NCBI GenBank assembly: GCA_963576785.1
Contig: OY756150.1
Location: 1,984,001 to 2,048,000 of the forward strand
DNA length: 64,000 bases
Source: Chlorophyllum brunneum
Lineage: Eukaryota > Basidiomycota > Agaricomycetes > Agaricales > Agaricaceae
Direction of reading: 5' to 3'
Shown in pieces: positions 11,687-23,096 of the stretch (its first letter is position 1; every line of letters begins with the position of its first letter). The notes beneath the pieces are model-generated. The model had not been told where the DNA came from. It ran no database searches and worked only from the letters and a program-made list of their open reading frames with translations. The translations under genes and the position numbers were made by a program.

Positions 11687-12544
11687 ATGGCCGATGAAAT
11701 TAACTTCCCAAAGAACCTAGCCCCAGAACCAGGATACTTCAGTGGAGATAGAACCAAGTTTGATGATTGGTGGAGAGCGATGTTCTTATGGACACTCTTC
11801 AACAAGATTGACAATAATGAACAAAAGATAATTGGAATATTAGCTCGAATGAAAGGGGGACTTGCAGGTCCCTATGCCAATGCCAAATTACAAATGATTC
11901 AAGATAAGAAAACACCAGCATTTGATGACTTCGCAAAGGAGATAGTAACCACCTTCTCCTTGGGGAATAGAAAAGCAATAGCAGAAGGAGAAATTGAGTT
12001 GTTCAAACAGGGAAAAAGGAACACCTTGGACTTCTTAATAGAGTTTGAAGCATTGAAAACCCAGGCAGGAACAGACGACATGCATGCCATATTCCTCCTC
12101 AAATGACATACCAGAGCAGACATTATCTGAACTATTGTAGGCTACCCAGCAGCCTCAATCCCAGATACATACAGCAAATGGAGAAATACCATCCTTACAG
12201 TAGGACAGGGATATGAAACAATGGACATCACACGAGGAGATGTCAGAACAAGCACAGGAGTCACCTATGGAGGTGGAGGACAACCAATGGAAATTGGTAG
12301 ACAGAGGGCAGACACCAATCAGAATGGCAAACCGAGGTGTTTTAACTGCAACCTCTATAGGCACATTACCAAATACTGCCGCAAAAAGACGAAGATAGCA
12401 TACACCAAGATAATGTGTTATAACTGTGGCAAACAAGGCCATATCTTGAAAAATTGTAAAGTACCAAAGAAAGTGCACATCAGGGAGGTTACCAAAGAGA
12501 TAGAAGAAGAGACAAAAGAGGATTTTGTCAAAGGCTCCAAGTAG
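11687..12544 (+). pseudogene. Plus-strand gypsy gag (capsid/nucleocapsid), two stops
   Basis: Gag forms the virus-like particle that packages element RNA. The frame opens MADEINFPKNLAPEPGYFSG. It has a capsid-like helical region, FDDWWRAMFLWTLF through FDDFAKEIVTTF, ending near DFLIEFEALKTQAG. Two CCHC zinc knuckles follow, CFNCNLYRHITKYC near 12340 and CYNCGKQGHILKNC near 12417. In-frame TGA codons at 12104-12106 and 12128-12130 interrupt it, and both halves stay in the same frame (about 285 residues in all). It ends at a TAG, 12542-12544. The following protease is read in the -1 frame relative to gag, as in many gag-pol arrangements, but decay makes the frameshift signal unsafe to call. Confidence 0.9.
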
Positions 12545-12589
12545 GTGCAAACCCATGAGCTGATAAACCTAGAGTTCCTGTTTTATTTT

Positions 12590-14689
12590 ACAATAGACGA
12601 TATGTGATTCCACAAAAATGAAACTCAATGCGCAAACTTCTCCTTGACTCAACAATCAGAACAAAGAAAGGACCCAAACAAATCACCACACTGGTGGATT
12701 CCAGATGTACACACACGTGTATAGCACAAAGGGTAGTAGAAGAAGAACAAATTATGACCAAATCCCTCGAAATCCCAATATGAGTAATCAATGCCGATAG
12801 AACCAAAAACAAGAAGGGAGAAATAACAGATATGGCACAACTGGTACTAAGCAATGGCAAACACATGGAAGAGATCGAAGCAATGGTAACCCAGTTGGAA
12901 AGCACAGACTTATATCTTGGACACAACTGGCTAGTCAAGCACAACCCGGAAATCGATTGGACAAACAACATAATATGGTTTAATAGATGTCCAAAGGATT
13001 GCACCACACACCACAATGATATATGGTTCAACAAAAGAATACGCATGGTAAAGGAACACATGGAGGAAAAGAAAACTGATCAAACAAACCCAGAAGACCT
13101 ACTGACATACCTGCAGCAATATACGCACCTGTTCAACAAGAAGAACTTCGACAAACTACCAGAACATACGATATGGGACCACAAAATAAACCTGACAGAA
13201 GATGCACCACCAGTATTATAGTCCAAGGTCTACCCAATGACATTAACGGAGAAACAAGAACTGCAAAAATTCCTTAACAAAAATATTGCCTCAGGATGAA
13301 TTCGACCATCACAATCCCCCTATGCCACACCATGCTTCTTTATACCCAAAAAAGATGGAACCAAACAATTGGTACAAGATACAAGAAGCTAAATGAACAC
13401 ACGATCAAAGATAAAACACTACTTCTGCTCATAAGTGAAGTTATCGACAAACTCAAGAACATGAAAGTCTTTAACAAACTCGACATCATTTGGGGATACA
13501 ATAATGTTAGGATAAGAGAAGGCAATGAATGGAAAGTACCATTCGTAACAAACAATGGACTATTCGAACCAATGGTCATGTTTTTTGGAATAAGTAACTC
13601 GCTGGCAACATTCCAAAGGATGATGAACACTGTTTTTCGAGAGATGCTACACAAAGGAGCAGTTGTCAACTACATGGACAACTTTGTCATACCCAGAACC
13701 ACATAACAGGAACTTGAAGACAGGACAAAATGATTTCTTGATATTGCAGCAAAACACCAACTATATTTCAAAAGATCGAAATGCATATTTGATGCAAAAG
13801 AAATACCTATACTAGGATTTGTGGTTGGACAAGGTAGCATCAAAATGGAGGAAGAGAAGGTGAAAGTAGTGAAAGAATGGCCAACACCCAAATCCCTAAA
13901 AGACATCGAGAAATTCTTAGGATTCGCAAACTTCTACCGACAATTCATTCACAACTTCAGCAACATAGCCAGCTCCGCTACATGAGTTGAAGAAAAAATA
14001 CACACAATGGGTATGGAAGGAACAACAGCAACAAGCCTTCGAAAGGATCAAGGAAAAGATCACAAGCAAACTGGTATTAGCAATGCCACAGGACAAGGGT
14101 CAATACAGAGTAGAAGTGGATGCATCGAAGTATGGAGTAGGAGCAGTATTATCGCAAAAACAAGAAGAACACTGGTGCCCAATTGCATTCCATTCAAGAA
14201 CAATGACACCTGCAGAATGCAACTACCAAATCTATGATAAAGAGTTACTCACCATTTGAGAAGCAATCAAGACTTGGAGACAATATCTACTCGATGCAGA
14301 TGAACCATTCGAAATATGGACTGATCACAAGAACCTAGAATACTTCCGAAAACCACAACAACTCACAGGATGACAAGCGAGGTGGCAGATGGAGCTACAG
14401 GAATACCATTACATACTGAAACACATTCCCGGAAAAACCAACATGAAGGCTGATGACTAAGAAAAATGGACACCACTTGAGACAACACCGACATCATCTT
14501 ACTACCCAACCATTTATTTGATGACAATGCAATTACCACAATCCAACAAATCTGGGAAATCTCAGAAGAAGAAGACCTGAAACACCAACTATGAAAGAAA
14601 ACAAGAAGGGAAACCCAATGGCTAAAAGAAAAGGAGAAGCAACCAGAGGAGATATGGGAGACAGATGGAGTACCGATGTTCGAAGGAAG
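12590..14689 (+). pseudogene. Plus-strand gypsy pol, proximal part (protease, RT, RNase H), broken
   Basis: The aspartic protease motif is near 12695: TTLVDSRCTHTCI, where the catalytic DSG has become DSR. Reverse transcriptase spans about 13140-13960. Blocks are TPCFFIPKKDGTKQLVQD near 13330, KVFNKLDI near 13470, VTNNGLFEPMVMFFGISN near 13545 and the active site YMDN at 13671-13682, which has lost its second Asp (normally YxDD). RNase H follows (RVEVDASKYGVGAVL near 14108, IYDKELLTI near 14232, IWTDHKN near 14316). Stops (TGA 12781, TAG 13219, TGA about 13297, TAA about 13704, TGA about 14257 and others) and frame changes near 13379 and 13975 disable it. The frame is then cut by LINE copy 3 and continues at 21730. 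Confidence 0.9.
14676..14689. repeat. Target site duplication (left) of LINE copy 3
   Basis: ATGTTCGAAGGAAG directly precedes the LINE start CATCCCTTC and matches 21716-21729 exactly over 14 bases. Confidence 0.96.
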
Positions 14690-14772
14690 CATCCCTTCTT
14701 TGACTCGTACTACCACCATCGATTTCTCAAAAGTCGATTACACAGTATTAGTCTATAGCACTAGGATACACA

Positions 14773-16948
14773 ATGCCTGTGTTACATTCAAATCTCTCTC
14801 CTAGAGAGCCCACGCCCGACGGCGAGGGGGAAATCTTCGGGAACACAACACGTGTTCCACCCCCTTCCATCTTCGCGGCCTTTCCGGCTCTACCACTCCC
14901 CGGCGTCCTGTTCCCTAGGACGCCTATTACGACTAGGCCATTCGTACCTATGGACCAAGCCTACAGCGACACCATCCCACCGTCGGTCCAAAGCAGTAGG
15001 CCGACCACACCTACCTCGGTCACTCCAAACCCTCTCCATGGCAAAGGAGACCAAACAATCCACCGTGTCTCCAAACGGACGAGGGTCAGCGGAGACCAAT
15101 GTTACTCAGGAGAAAGCTGGGCTGAGCAGGTCAAAGAAGAGCTCACACCCAAAAAGAAGGTCCAAATCGAAGACAAGAATGAAACCAACGAGGACCAAAG
15201 AGAAGGTCCTGAAGAATTTTACGAGGATGCTGTGAAAGAGGTCGGTAAGATCTCAGAGTGGGTGAAAGCCTGCAGCACCTTCAACATGAGTGGCGATGAA
15301 GGGCTTGCGTTTGGGCAGGCGTTCATGGAATTGACGGAGATCTTGAGTAAGGCGGGATGGCTTAAGGTAGTAGTTGACGAGAGGAAAGGTGATCTCCAAG
15401 GATGGTTTCGGTAAGTGCACTACTGTTCATGCTGAGGAAACCCCACAGCTCGACGTTGCACACCCTTCCTGTGTGGCCTCCAAAGGTCCCACACGCAAAC
15501 CTGACGATGTCCACATGGAGGTCATTGAACACATTGTCACTCCGGGTATCTCCAATGGCAATGATGTCACTCATTCGGATATCTCCGATGATGATGTTCA
15601 AATGATCTCCGAGGCGGAGTTCAAGACCATGGCTCACGGAAAAAAGAAACGAGCCAGGAAACCGAGAAAGCTGGCTCCAGGAAACCCCGGGCCGAAAAAA
15701 ACGACTCCTGTTGCACCCACCACGGCCGCGCCTGCCAAGGCCATCAAAACTCCGGCTCCCGCACCCAACGGGAAGGGAACCAGCCCCCAGGAAGGAGTGA
15801 AATCTTCCTATGCCTCAATGGCAGCCAAGAAGACCCCTTCTAACGCCGCCCCCACCACCAACACTAGGGATCCTCTCAAACTCTTAGAGTTTGCGAGTAA
15901 ATTCCCCGAGCTCTCCAATGAGAAGATTGTGGCAATGTACAATGCCACTTACTCTCCTTCCGCCCCCCCGGCGAATAAGAAACCAGCCAACAAAGCTGGG
16001 ACTATTCGCTCCACCCTTAATGGTCCCTCGTGAAAGCAAGTGATCATTCCCCTCCTCACGGGTCCTGCCGTCACCAACTTCAGGGCCATTATAGACTCTC
16101 TCAATGCATGCCTGATTGCGGAGAAGTCCAAAACAAGGGTTATTGCCACCTCGCAGGGTAAGCTGGGCCTTATGGTCCATACCTCAGAGGTCTTAACCCC
16201 CGCAGAGCTCGACGTTGTCAAAGCGTGGCTCAAGGAGAAGTTTGGAGGAATCACCACGGGTGATGCTACCCTCCCCAAATCCAAATCATTCGTGAAAGTC
16301 ACGGACATATGTTACATCACCCCCCGAGGACAGGTCCTTACCGAGGCCAATGTGGTCTCCAGCGTACGGAGTTCAATCCACTCTGACGCCATCCAATTCG
16401 CATCGCAACCACGTGTACGACGCAACTCAAAACACTCGGACACCTGTATGGTGTGGTTTGAAATCTGGGACTCGAAAGCGGGGACCAACGTCACGAAAAT
16501 CAAGGACAAGTTCCTCAACATCTATGGAGGGCTCTTCCGCATCAGGAGGGCCACAGCCAATCCGGGAGTCCCATTCTGCTCTAAGTGTTGCAGATGGGGC
16601 CACCCCCTCGTCTGTTGCCGAGCAAGACTCTTCACATGCGCGCACTGCAAGGGGCCACATGCCACCACCAACCACAGATCATTCGCTCACTGCTGCAAGG
16701 GCAACAATAAAGCCACTCCGCCTATCACGGCTACCCCTCTCGGAGAACCATGCCCTCACAAGGCGACATGCTCCAACTGTGGCAAAGACCACCTTGCTAC
16801 CGACCGAAAATGTCAGTTTTGGAAAAAGCGATTTGACCATGACTGGCATACAAACAAAGCACTCGAACTTCGAGCAAACAAAGAAGTACCATCACCCACC
16901 TCCTCTCCATCCCGGGCTAGCCGAAGCCAGACTACCCCCCCTCAATGA
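14773..16948 (+). pseudogene. LINE copy 3 ORF1 (RNA-binding, CCHC), frameshifted
   Basis: It opens at ATG 14773 (MPVLHSNLSPREPTPDGEGE). A Pro-rich N-terminus, an acidic helical stretch (EDAVKEVGKISEWVKAC), a Lys/Pro/Ala-rich linker and KLLEFASKFPELS near 15880 follow. An RRM-like region includes LNACLIAEKSKTRVIATSQ near 16100. Three Cys/His knuckle units end it: CSKCCRWGHPLVCC near 16577, CAHCKGPHATTNH near 16642 and CSNCGKDHLATDRKC near 16770. Against copy 2, a short deletion near 15405 shifts the frame, and a TGA at 16031-16033 stands where copy 2 has a Cys codon. It ends in TGA 16946-16948, which overlaps ORF2 as ATGA. Confidence 0.9.
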
Positions 16949-19900
16949 ATAACGTCCCTGACGAGCAAGACAGGCCTCCTCGTTCACTATTGAACGAGTT
17001 GAAGGTCTGCTCCCACAACGTAGGAAGATCGTATGGAGTGATGGAGACAGTCCTCGCACGTAGAGGTGATGTCGACCTCCTCCTCATACAAGAACCCCCT
17101 TGGAAATACCTCCGAGTCATCCCCTCATCTGTCTCTAATGACGGAGTGCCCCTCGTAGGAGGCCCAGTTCACCCGGACTGGACTCTCCTTTCTTATCCTT
17201 TTATCGCCGAAAAAGTCCTACAAGTGGGATGCCGACGATACCCTCAACGTACAGTCAACATGGAACACCGTACCACCCCGCGAGTCCTCGCCTTTGCTCA
17301 TAAAAGGCTGAAACGGCTCCAACCCTCCATCCGAAGAGACATAATCGAACATCGAGACCTCCTGTGTATATCACTATATGCAGGAGGAGAACTACTGCTG
17401 TTAAATATCTATAATGACAGCCACAATACTGCGCTCCATTTCCTCGAGGAGCAACTCTTTGACCTCCTGCCCTTTCTTCTTTTGGGAGGAGATATCAACA
17501 TCAGATCGGAATTATGGGACCCGTCGACGGATCAACATCTGGCAAGTGCGGACTGACTCCTTATGGTCACCGAAGCCCTCAATCTTGTGAGGACAACTCC
17601 ATCTGAGGCTAAGCCGACTTGATATGCCTCGGATCCCAACCTACCAGACACGGTCATCGACCTAATCTTTGTTTCGGGAATGCTTCCATACATTCCCTCC
17701 CACGCTATCCAGGACGGTGATTGGTACAACTCGGACCATGCCCCCCTGCTAATCAGGGTACCTATTCCACAGATGGATGTCATCGTCGAAAGACTGACCA
17801 TCCCCAAGGATTCGGAAGAGGAGACCAGGTTCCTGACGGACATCATAGAGGGAATCAAGAACAAGAACTGGCTGATGAACAACGCAGACGAGCTGGAGAG
17901 AGCTGTTGCCAAATTGGGAGTTTTATTTGACAGATCCTGGACCCGGAATGCGAAGACGACCAAGATCACTACTAGATCCAAGACCTGGTGGAACGAGGAG
18001 TGCTCGACCGCACTCGCTACACACCGCGCAGACTGCAAGAACAAGCGCAAGTGGAACGCTTTTCGCAAGACCATGAGGAAGACGAAAAGAGCCTACTTCG
18101 ACAAGAAGATACAAGAAATCTCTGTTGACTGAAAACGCCCGTGGAATCTCATGCCATGGGTTAAAGACCACGCACTTCCGGCCACGGAAGCCACGTGTCA
18201 CAATGGCCGGCCTTGTCTCACACTAGACAATCTGTGGATGGCTCTCGACTCCCATTACAATGCTGCCTGTGACAGACCAACGAACACGGCGGTTCTGAAC
18301 GAGCTCCCTCCCCCGAATGGAATGGAGAATAGGACTTGGGTAGATTTCTCTCTCATGGAGATGATGGAGTTGCTCAAGGATACCTCAAATTCTTCCTCCC
18401 CCAGTCCCAACCATATTTCCTGGTCCCATCTCAAACAGATTGTCGCCGATGAAACTTGCGCTGGTCTACTCCTCAAAATCGGTAGTGCATGTCTGAACTT
18501 CGGGCACTGGCCTACCCACTTCAAAAAGTCAACGTCGGTGATTATTCCGAAACCCAATAAACCTGACTACTCCACTCCGAAGGCGTTCCGACCGATCGTC
18601 CTCCTTAACACGTTTGGCAAGCTCATCGAGAAAATGCTTGCTAAACGACTCCAATTCGAGGCTGTTAAATTCAAAGTCCTCCATCCACACTAATTGGGAG
18701 CAATCCACCAAAGGTCCACTGAGGACGCGGGTCTCTTCCTCACACACATCATCCGGGGAGCTTGGACGAAGAAGAAGAAAACGTCGGTGCTTGCATTCGA
18801 CGTGGCCCAATTCTTCCCCTCCCTCAATCACAATCTCCTTATCGAAATTCTACGATGACAAGGATTTCCCCCCCAGGTCACCGCATTCTTCAACAACTAC
18901 CTAAAGGAACGCCGCACCACTTACCAGTGGAACAATGAAACTTCCCTGGAATATGACGCAGCAGTAGGAGTAGGTCAGGGCTCAGCCCTTAGCCCTATTC
19001 TCTCCGCTTTATTCCTCGCCCCTCTCTTACACGTTTTTGACACCCATATGGAGGAACACCGTGACAAGTGGGACTTTGATGTCCTGTCATTCGTCGATGA
19101 CGGCACTTTAATCGCGCAATCCCCGTCTCTGGAGAAGAACGTGGAAATCCTGCAACACATGTACTGCAAAATGGAGTGGCTCATGAACAAATTCAGCCTG
19201 GAAATTGAACACGGCAAGTCCGAGATCTTTCACTTCATGCGTGCAAGACAGGACTCAAATCCCTCAATTGATTTGGGATCCCCGCCGTTCACGGGTCACA
19301 ACCCCCTCAAACCGAAGACCCATTGGCAGTACCTCGGCTTCTACTTTGACCGGATGTTGACCTTCAAAGAACACGTTCGATTCTATTCCGCCAAGGTGAT
19401 ATCCACCATCAAGGCAATGAAAATGCTGGGAAACTCCGTCAGGGGTCTATCCCCCAGCAACAAGAGACTACTCTACCATTCGTGTGTCATACCGGTTGCG
19501 ACATACGGATTCTGACTATGGTTTCATGATCAATCCTGTACCAAGGGAACTTGTGAGATCCTTAACAAAATGCAACAAAGGGCGGCACTCTGGATTACTG
19601 GGGCCTTCCATACTTCTCCCACTGGTGGTGTAGAGTCCCTTGCGGGACTCATGCCCATCAAACTACATCTCCGAAAGTTGGCCGAACGACAATCGTCGAG
19701 GCTTCATACGTTGGACAATGAACACGCATTGGTAAGATTGACGAAAGAATATCATTCTTCCCCCCACCGACTTCACATCAAGAACTTCACGGAGGTTCAG
19801 AAGAAGAAGACACTTGGAGCTGTGATGGACTTTTCACGCCCCACCCCCAAGACTCGGTATATAGAACATTTCAATTCCATTTCTAAATCTCTCTGGCCCG

Positions 19901-21242
19901 GACATAGGTTACTTGACCGTTTCTTTACTAATATATCTTTTATAGGATTCAACCAGGACAATCCTTACCTCTCAAAGACGCTTTGGGATGATGTAATGAT
20001 GAATGTGACGACGGATGCAAAATCTATCACAATCGGTACGGATGGCTCGGTCCACCCCAATCCCAATCTGCTTGCCAGCCAGTTTACGGCGGCAGCCACC
20101 ATTCGACATCTTGACGGCGGGAGCTCTATTATGAAGAGGCTCGGAGGAACCACGTCGACAGACACGGAACTGGTAGCGCAGTACTTAGGTATTACCAAAG
20201 TGCTCGCTACTGCCGACTACGACCAGGTTGAGCACATTCATGTGTTCACCGACTCCATCATGGCCTCCCGGCTCCTACTTGACTGTACACCGCATTCCTG
20301 CCAATGACAGTCCATCCTCACCTCGAAGGCGCTCCTGGCTTGGTTTAACAAGTCAGACTGACACTGCCTTTCGTTCTATCACACACCGTCAAAATGCAAG
20401 TACGGGATACAAAAAGCCATGCACAACTGGATCCAAACGGTCGCCTGGCCTAACCGGGGTTGAAATCACCAAGTACCGAACTCAATTGACTACCTTCACA
20501 AGAAGTCCGCCGAATGCGCCATTCACACATGGCAGGCCATGTTCGGGTTCAAAACTTACAGCGGTAGCTCCTTCCTCCACCTCCCGGTGCGAGCGAACGG
20601 AGCCTCCGCCTTACCGTCGCACATCAAGTCCGGTCCATGGATACGAGAATGCGGATGATACAAAAAGCCATGCACAACTGGATCCAAACGGTCGCCTGGC
20701 CTAACCGGGGTTGAAATCACCAAGTACCGAACTCAATTGACTACCTTCACAAGAAGTCCGCCGAATGCGCCATTCACACATGGCAGGCCATGTTCGGGTT
20801 CAAAACTTACAGCGGTAGCTCCTTCCTCCACCTCCCGGTGCGAGCGAACGGAGCCTCCGCCTTACCGTCGCACATCAAGTCCGGTCCATGGATACGAGAA
20901 TGCGGATACCAGCCCCAGCTCTTTACAAGAGCTTGCCGCACCATACTATGCCACGCCCCGATTGGAGAATATCGACTACGATTCTTTCCTAATGAGGACC
21001 TTTCGTGCCACTACTACAACAGTCAAATGGTGCAAATGCGGTCACACATCCTGTATCAATGCAACAACTTCGATCATCACTTTGGCGTCGACATGATAAA
21101 AACCTTTGTCAACTTCTTGCGTTGCAATCCCACTGCATTCAGTTTCCCCCCAGATCCTGAACGCCCTCGTATCCATGCCGGTTCTATCCCACCGTTACAT
21201 CGTCATCAAGTCCAAAGGAGGTTTGGGTCTGCGCCTGCATAG
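16945..21242 (+). pseudogene. LINE copy 3 ORF2 (endonuclease-RT-RNase H-zinc finger), broken
   Basis: It starts at ATG 16945. The endonuclease domain is clear: VCSHNVGRSYG near 17008, LLIQEPPWKY near 17083, LLNIYNDSHN near 17398, LGGDINIRSELWDPS near 17485 and SDHAPLLIR near 17731. Reverse transcriptase follows (SVIIPKPNKPDYSTPKAF near 18535, VGVGQGSALSPIL near 18967, FVDDG near 19090-19104). RNase H keeps its acidic residues (GTDGSVHPN near 20035, TDTELVAQ near 20160, FTDS near 20245). Stops: TGA at about 17554, 17620 and 18130, TAA near 18692, TGA near 18857, 19513 and 20305. Most replace CGA or CAA codons of the sister copies. The duplication 20406-20907 shifts the frame, and the finger region and shared tail GSAPA end at 21242. 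Confidence 0.9.
20406..20907 (+). repeat. Perfect 251-bp tandem duplication inside LINE copy 3
   Basis: Positions 20406-20656 and 20657-20907 read the same throughout by eye. Each begins GATACAAAAAGCC and ends ATACGAGAATGCGGAT. The length is not a multiple of three, so the copy shifts the ORF2 frame. The other two LINE copies have a single unit. Confidence 0.93.
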
Positions 21243-21680
21243 TTTTCTTTTCTTTTCTCTTTTTTCTTTTGCTCTCCTGGTTATGGATTTCCAATTCATT
21301 TCTCTATCTCCCCTTCCCTCGCTCATCTACTATTTTATATAGTTTTCATTCAACTTCCATCTCTCCCGTGGTGCCCGGGTAAATACCCGCCCACATACTA
21401 TGTACCGTTTGATGTTCCCCCTTGTGATTGCGAGTAGATAGTTTCTCTTCTATCGATTTCTCTCCCTCACTCTCTCTCTCTTTCCGAATTCCTTTCTTTC
21501 CTCTTTCTGCTGAACATTGTAGGTACCAAACATCTCTCTAGTGTACGTACTAGATGTCAACGAGTCTCGCGGGGTTTGTTTACTTGTAGTTTACTTTCCC
21601 TTTTCCAAACATTCTGTACATTCTGCCTTTGTATGTATGTACACATGGACTGCGTTCGAGCACCACTATATAAATTGTTG

Positions 21681-21715
<35 letters not shown>

Positions 21716-21718
<3 letters not shown>

Positions 21719-21729
21719 TTCGAAGGAAG
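21716..21729. repeat. Target site duplication (right) of LINE copy 3
   Basis: ATGTTCGAAGGAAG follows the poly(A) and matches 14676-14689. Gypsy pol resumes after it. Confidence 0.96.
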
Positions 21730-23050
21730 AATATATGTCCCACCCAACAACCAAATATGACAAGAAATACTTCAACAATACCATGACAAAACAGATGTAG
21801 GACATCCAGGACAATATTGAATGATCGAACTCCTTAAACAGAGTTATTGGTGGCCCCAGATGCACAACAATGTCAAACGATACATCTGAGGATGTGAAGC
21901 ATGCCAACGAAATAAAATACTCCAAACAAGACCGACAACACATCTCCATCCATTACCGACACCAGCAGAACCTTGGGAAGAGATATCAATCGACATAATA
22001 GGACCACTACCAGAATCAGAAGGATATGATGCAATACTTGTCATAGTCGATCGTTTCAGCAAAATGATCAGATTGTGGGCAGTCAACACTACCTTAACAT
22101 CCAAGGAGCTAGGAGATATCTACCAAGATGACATATGGAGAACACATGGAATACCCTGAAGAATTATCAGCGATAGAGGCCCACAATTTGCATCCAAATT
22201 CATGGCAGAACTATGTCGAGCAACAGGAACCCAGCGAAACTTATCCATAGCATACCACCCACAAACCGACGGTCAAACAGAGTGCATCAACTAGGAGGTT
22301 GAAACATACCTCAGAAATGTAGTAAACCATGCTCAAGACAATTGGAAGAAATGGTTAGCAACAGCAGAATTCCAATACAACGACAAAACCCACACAGCCA
22401 CTGGATATTCACCATTCAAAATAGTTTATGGACGATACCCTTGGAAGGGAGATATAATGAGTATTACCAAAGCACCTGCAATCACGGAACAGATACAGGA
22501 GTTACAAAACATATGACAAGAAACGACAAAGATGTTACAACACAATCAGGAACAAATGGAGAAATGTAATAGCATTAAGCCGGAACACGAGTATACCCCA
22601 GGAGAACAAGTTTGGCTCGAAGCAAGTAACATCAGGACAACAAGACCAACCAAAAAGCTGGATCACAAACGATATGGACCATTCAGGATAAAAACAAAAA
22701 TAGGCAAAACAAGCTACCAATTGGAACTACCTGAAACATAGGCAATACACGATGTATTTAACAGCAGACTTCTCTCCCCATATTGAAACCCCAAGTTCGA
22801 CAGCCAGCGCACCCCACTACCACCGATGCCCAAGATCATCAACGATGAAGAGCAATATGAGGTAGATGAAATCTGAGGACACCACACAAGAGGACAACAA
22901 AATCAATTCCTAGTATACTGGAAAGGGTATACCTCCGAAGAAGACACATGGGAGAATGAGTCAGAGTTAGAAAATGCTAAGGAGGCAGTTCAAGAATTTT
23001 TAGACAAGATTTCGAGGACAAAACCTATAAAAAGGGGGGGTAAAAAATGA
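21730..23050 (+). pseudogene. Plus-strand gypsy pol, distal part (integrase with chromodomain), broken
   Basis: The integrase inserts the element cDNA. The N-terminal zinc-binding region is visible (VGHPG near 21797, CEACQRNK near 21894). The catalytic triad is intact: the Asp of SIDIIGPLPE near 21990, the Asp of IISDRGPQF near 22165 and the Glu of [10 protein letters not shown] near 22275. The C-terminal part has the GPFRI...TSYQLELP fold near 22675-22735. A chromodomain follows (EQYEVDEI then FLVYWKGYTSEEDTWENESEL, about 22850-22975). In-frame TGA or TAG codons occur near 21757, 21822, 21886, 22158, 22293, 22513, 22739 and 22875, several from Arg or Trp codons. The frame ends at TGA 23048-23050, just after an internal purine tract. 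Confidence 0.92.
23029..23040 (+). promoter_or_regulatory. Internal polypurine tract after pol
   Basis: AAAAAGGGGGGG lies at the very end of the integrase frame and is encoded by it (K-R-G-G). In many chromoviruses a tract of this kind directly precedes the 3' LTR. Here an extra ORF of about 1 kb intervenes before the LTR and its own tract at 24065-24075. It may serve as a second plus-strand primer or mark where the extra ORF was added. Confidence 0.45.
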
Positions 23051-23096
23051 CAATTATAAACAACAAACCTCGTGTTACAAGAGATCACTACACTTG

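Larger units (their letters stand above)
14690..21715 (+). mobile_element. Tad-like LINE, copy 3, full length, in gypsy pol
   Basis: This complete insertion of 7026 bases has a perfect 14-bp target duplication, an 83-base 5' UTR, ORF1 14773-16948, ORF2 16945-21242, a 3' UTR with CT-rich tracts and a poly(A) of about 31 at 21685-21715. It splits pol of the plus-strand gypsy element between RNase H and integrase. It is the best preserved LINE here, with reverse transcriptase FVDDG and RNase H FTDS both intact, but it still has several TGA or TAA codons and a 251-bp internal duplication. Its base composition is more GC-rich than the surrounding gypsy sequence. Confidence 0.96.

Noticed and set aside
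11687..22990. Reassigned TGA (TGA read as Trp or Arg)
   Set aside because: TAA and TAG also interrupt these frames, and the intact host genes use normal codons and stop signals. Decay explains it better.
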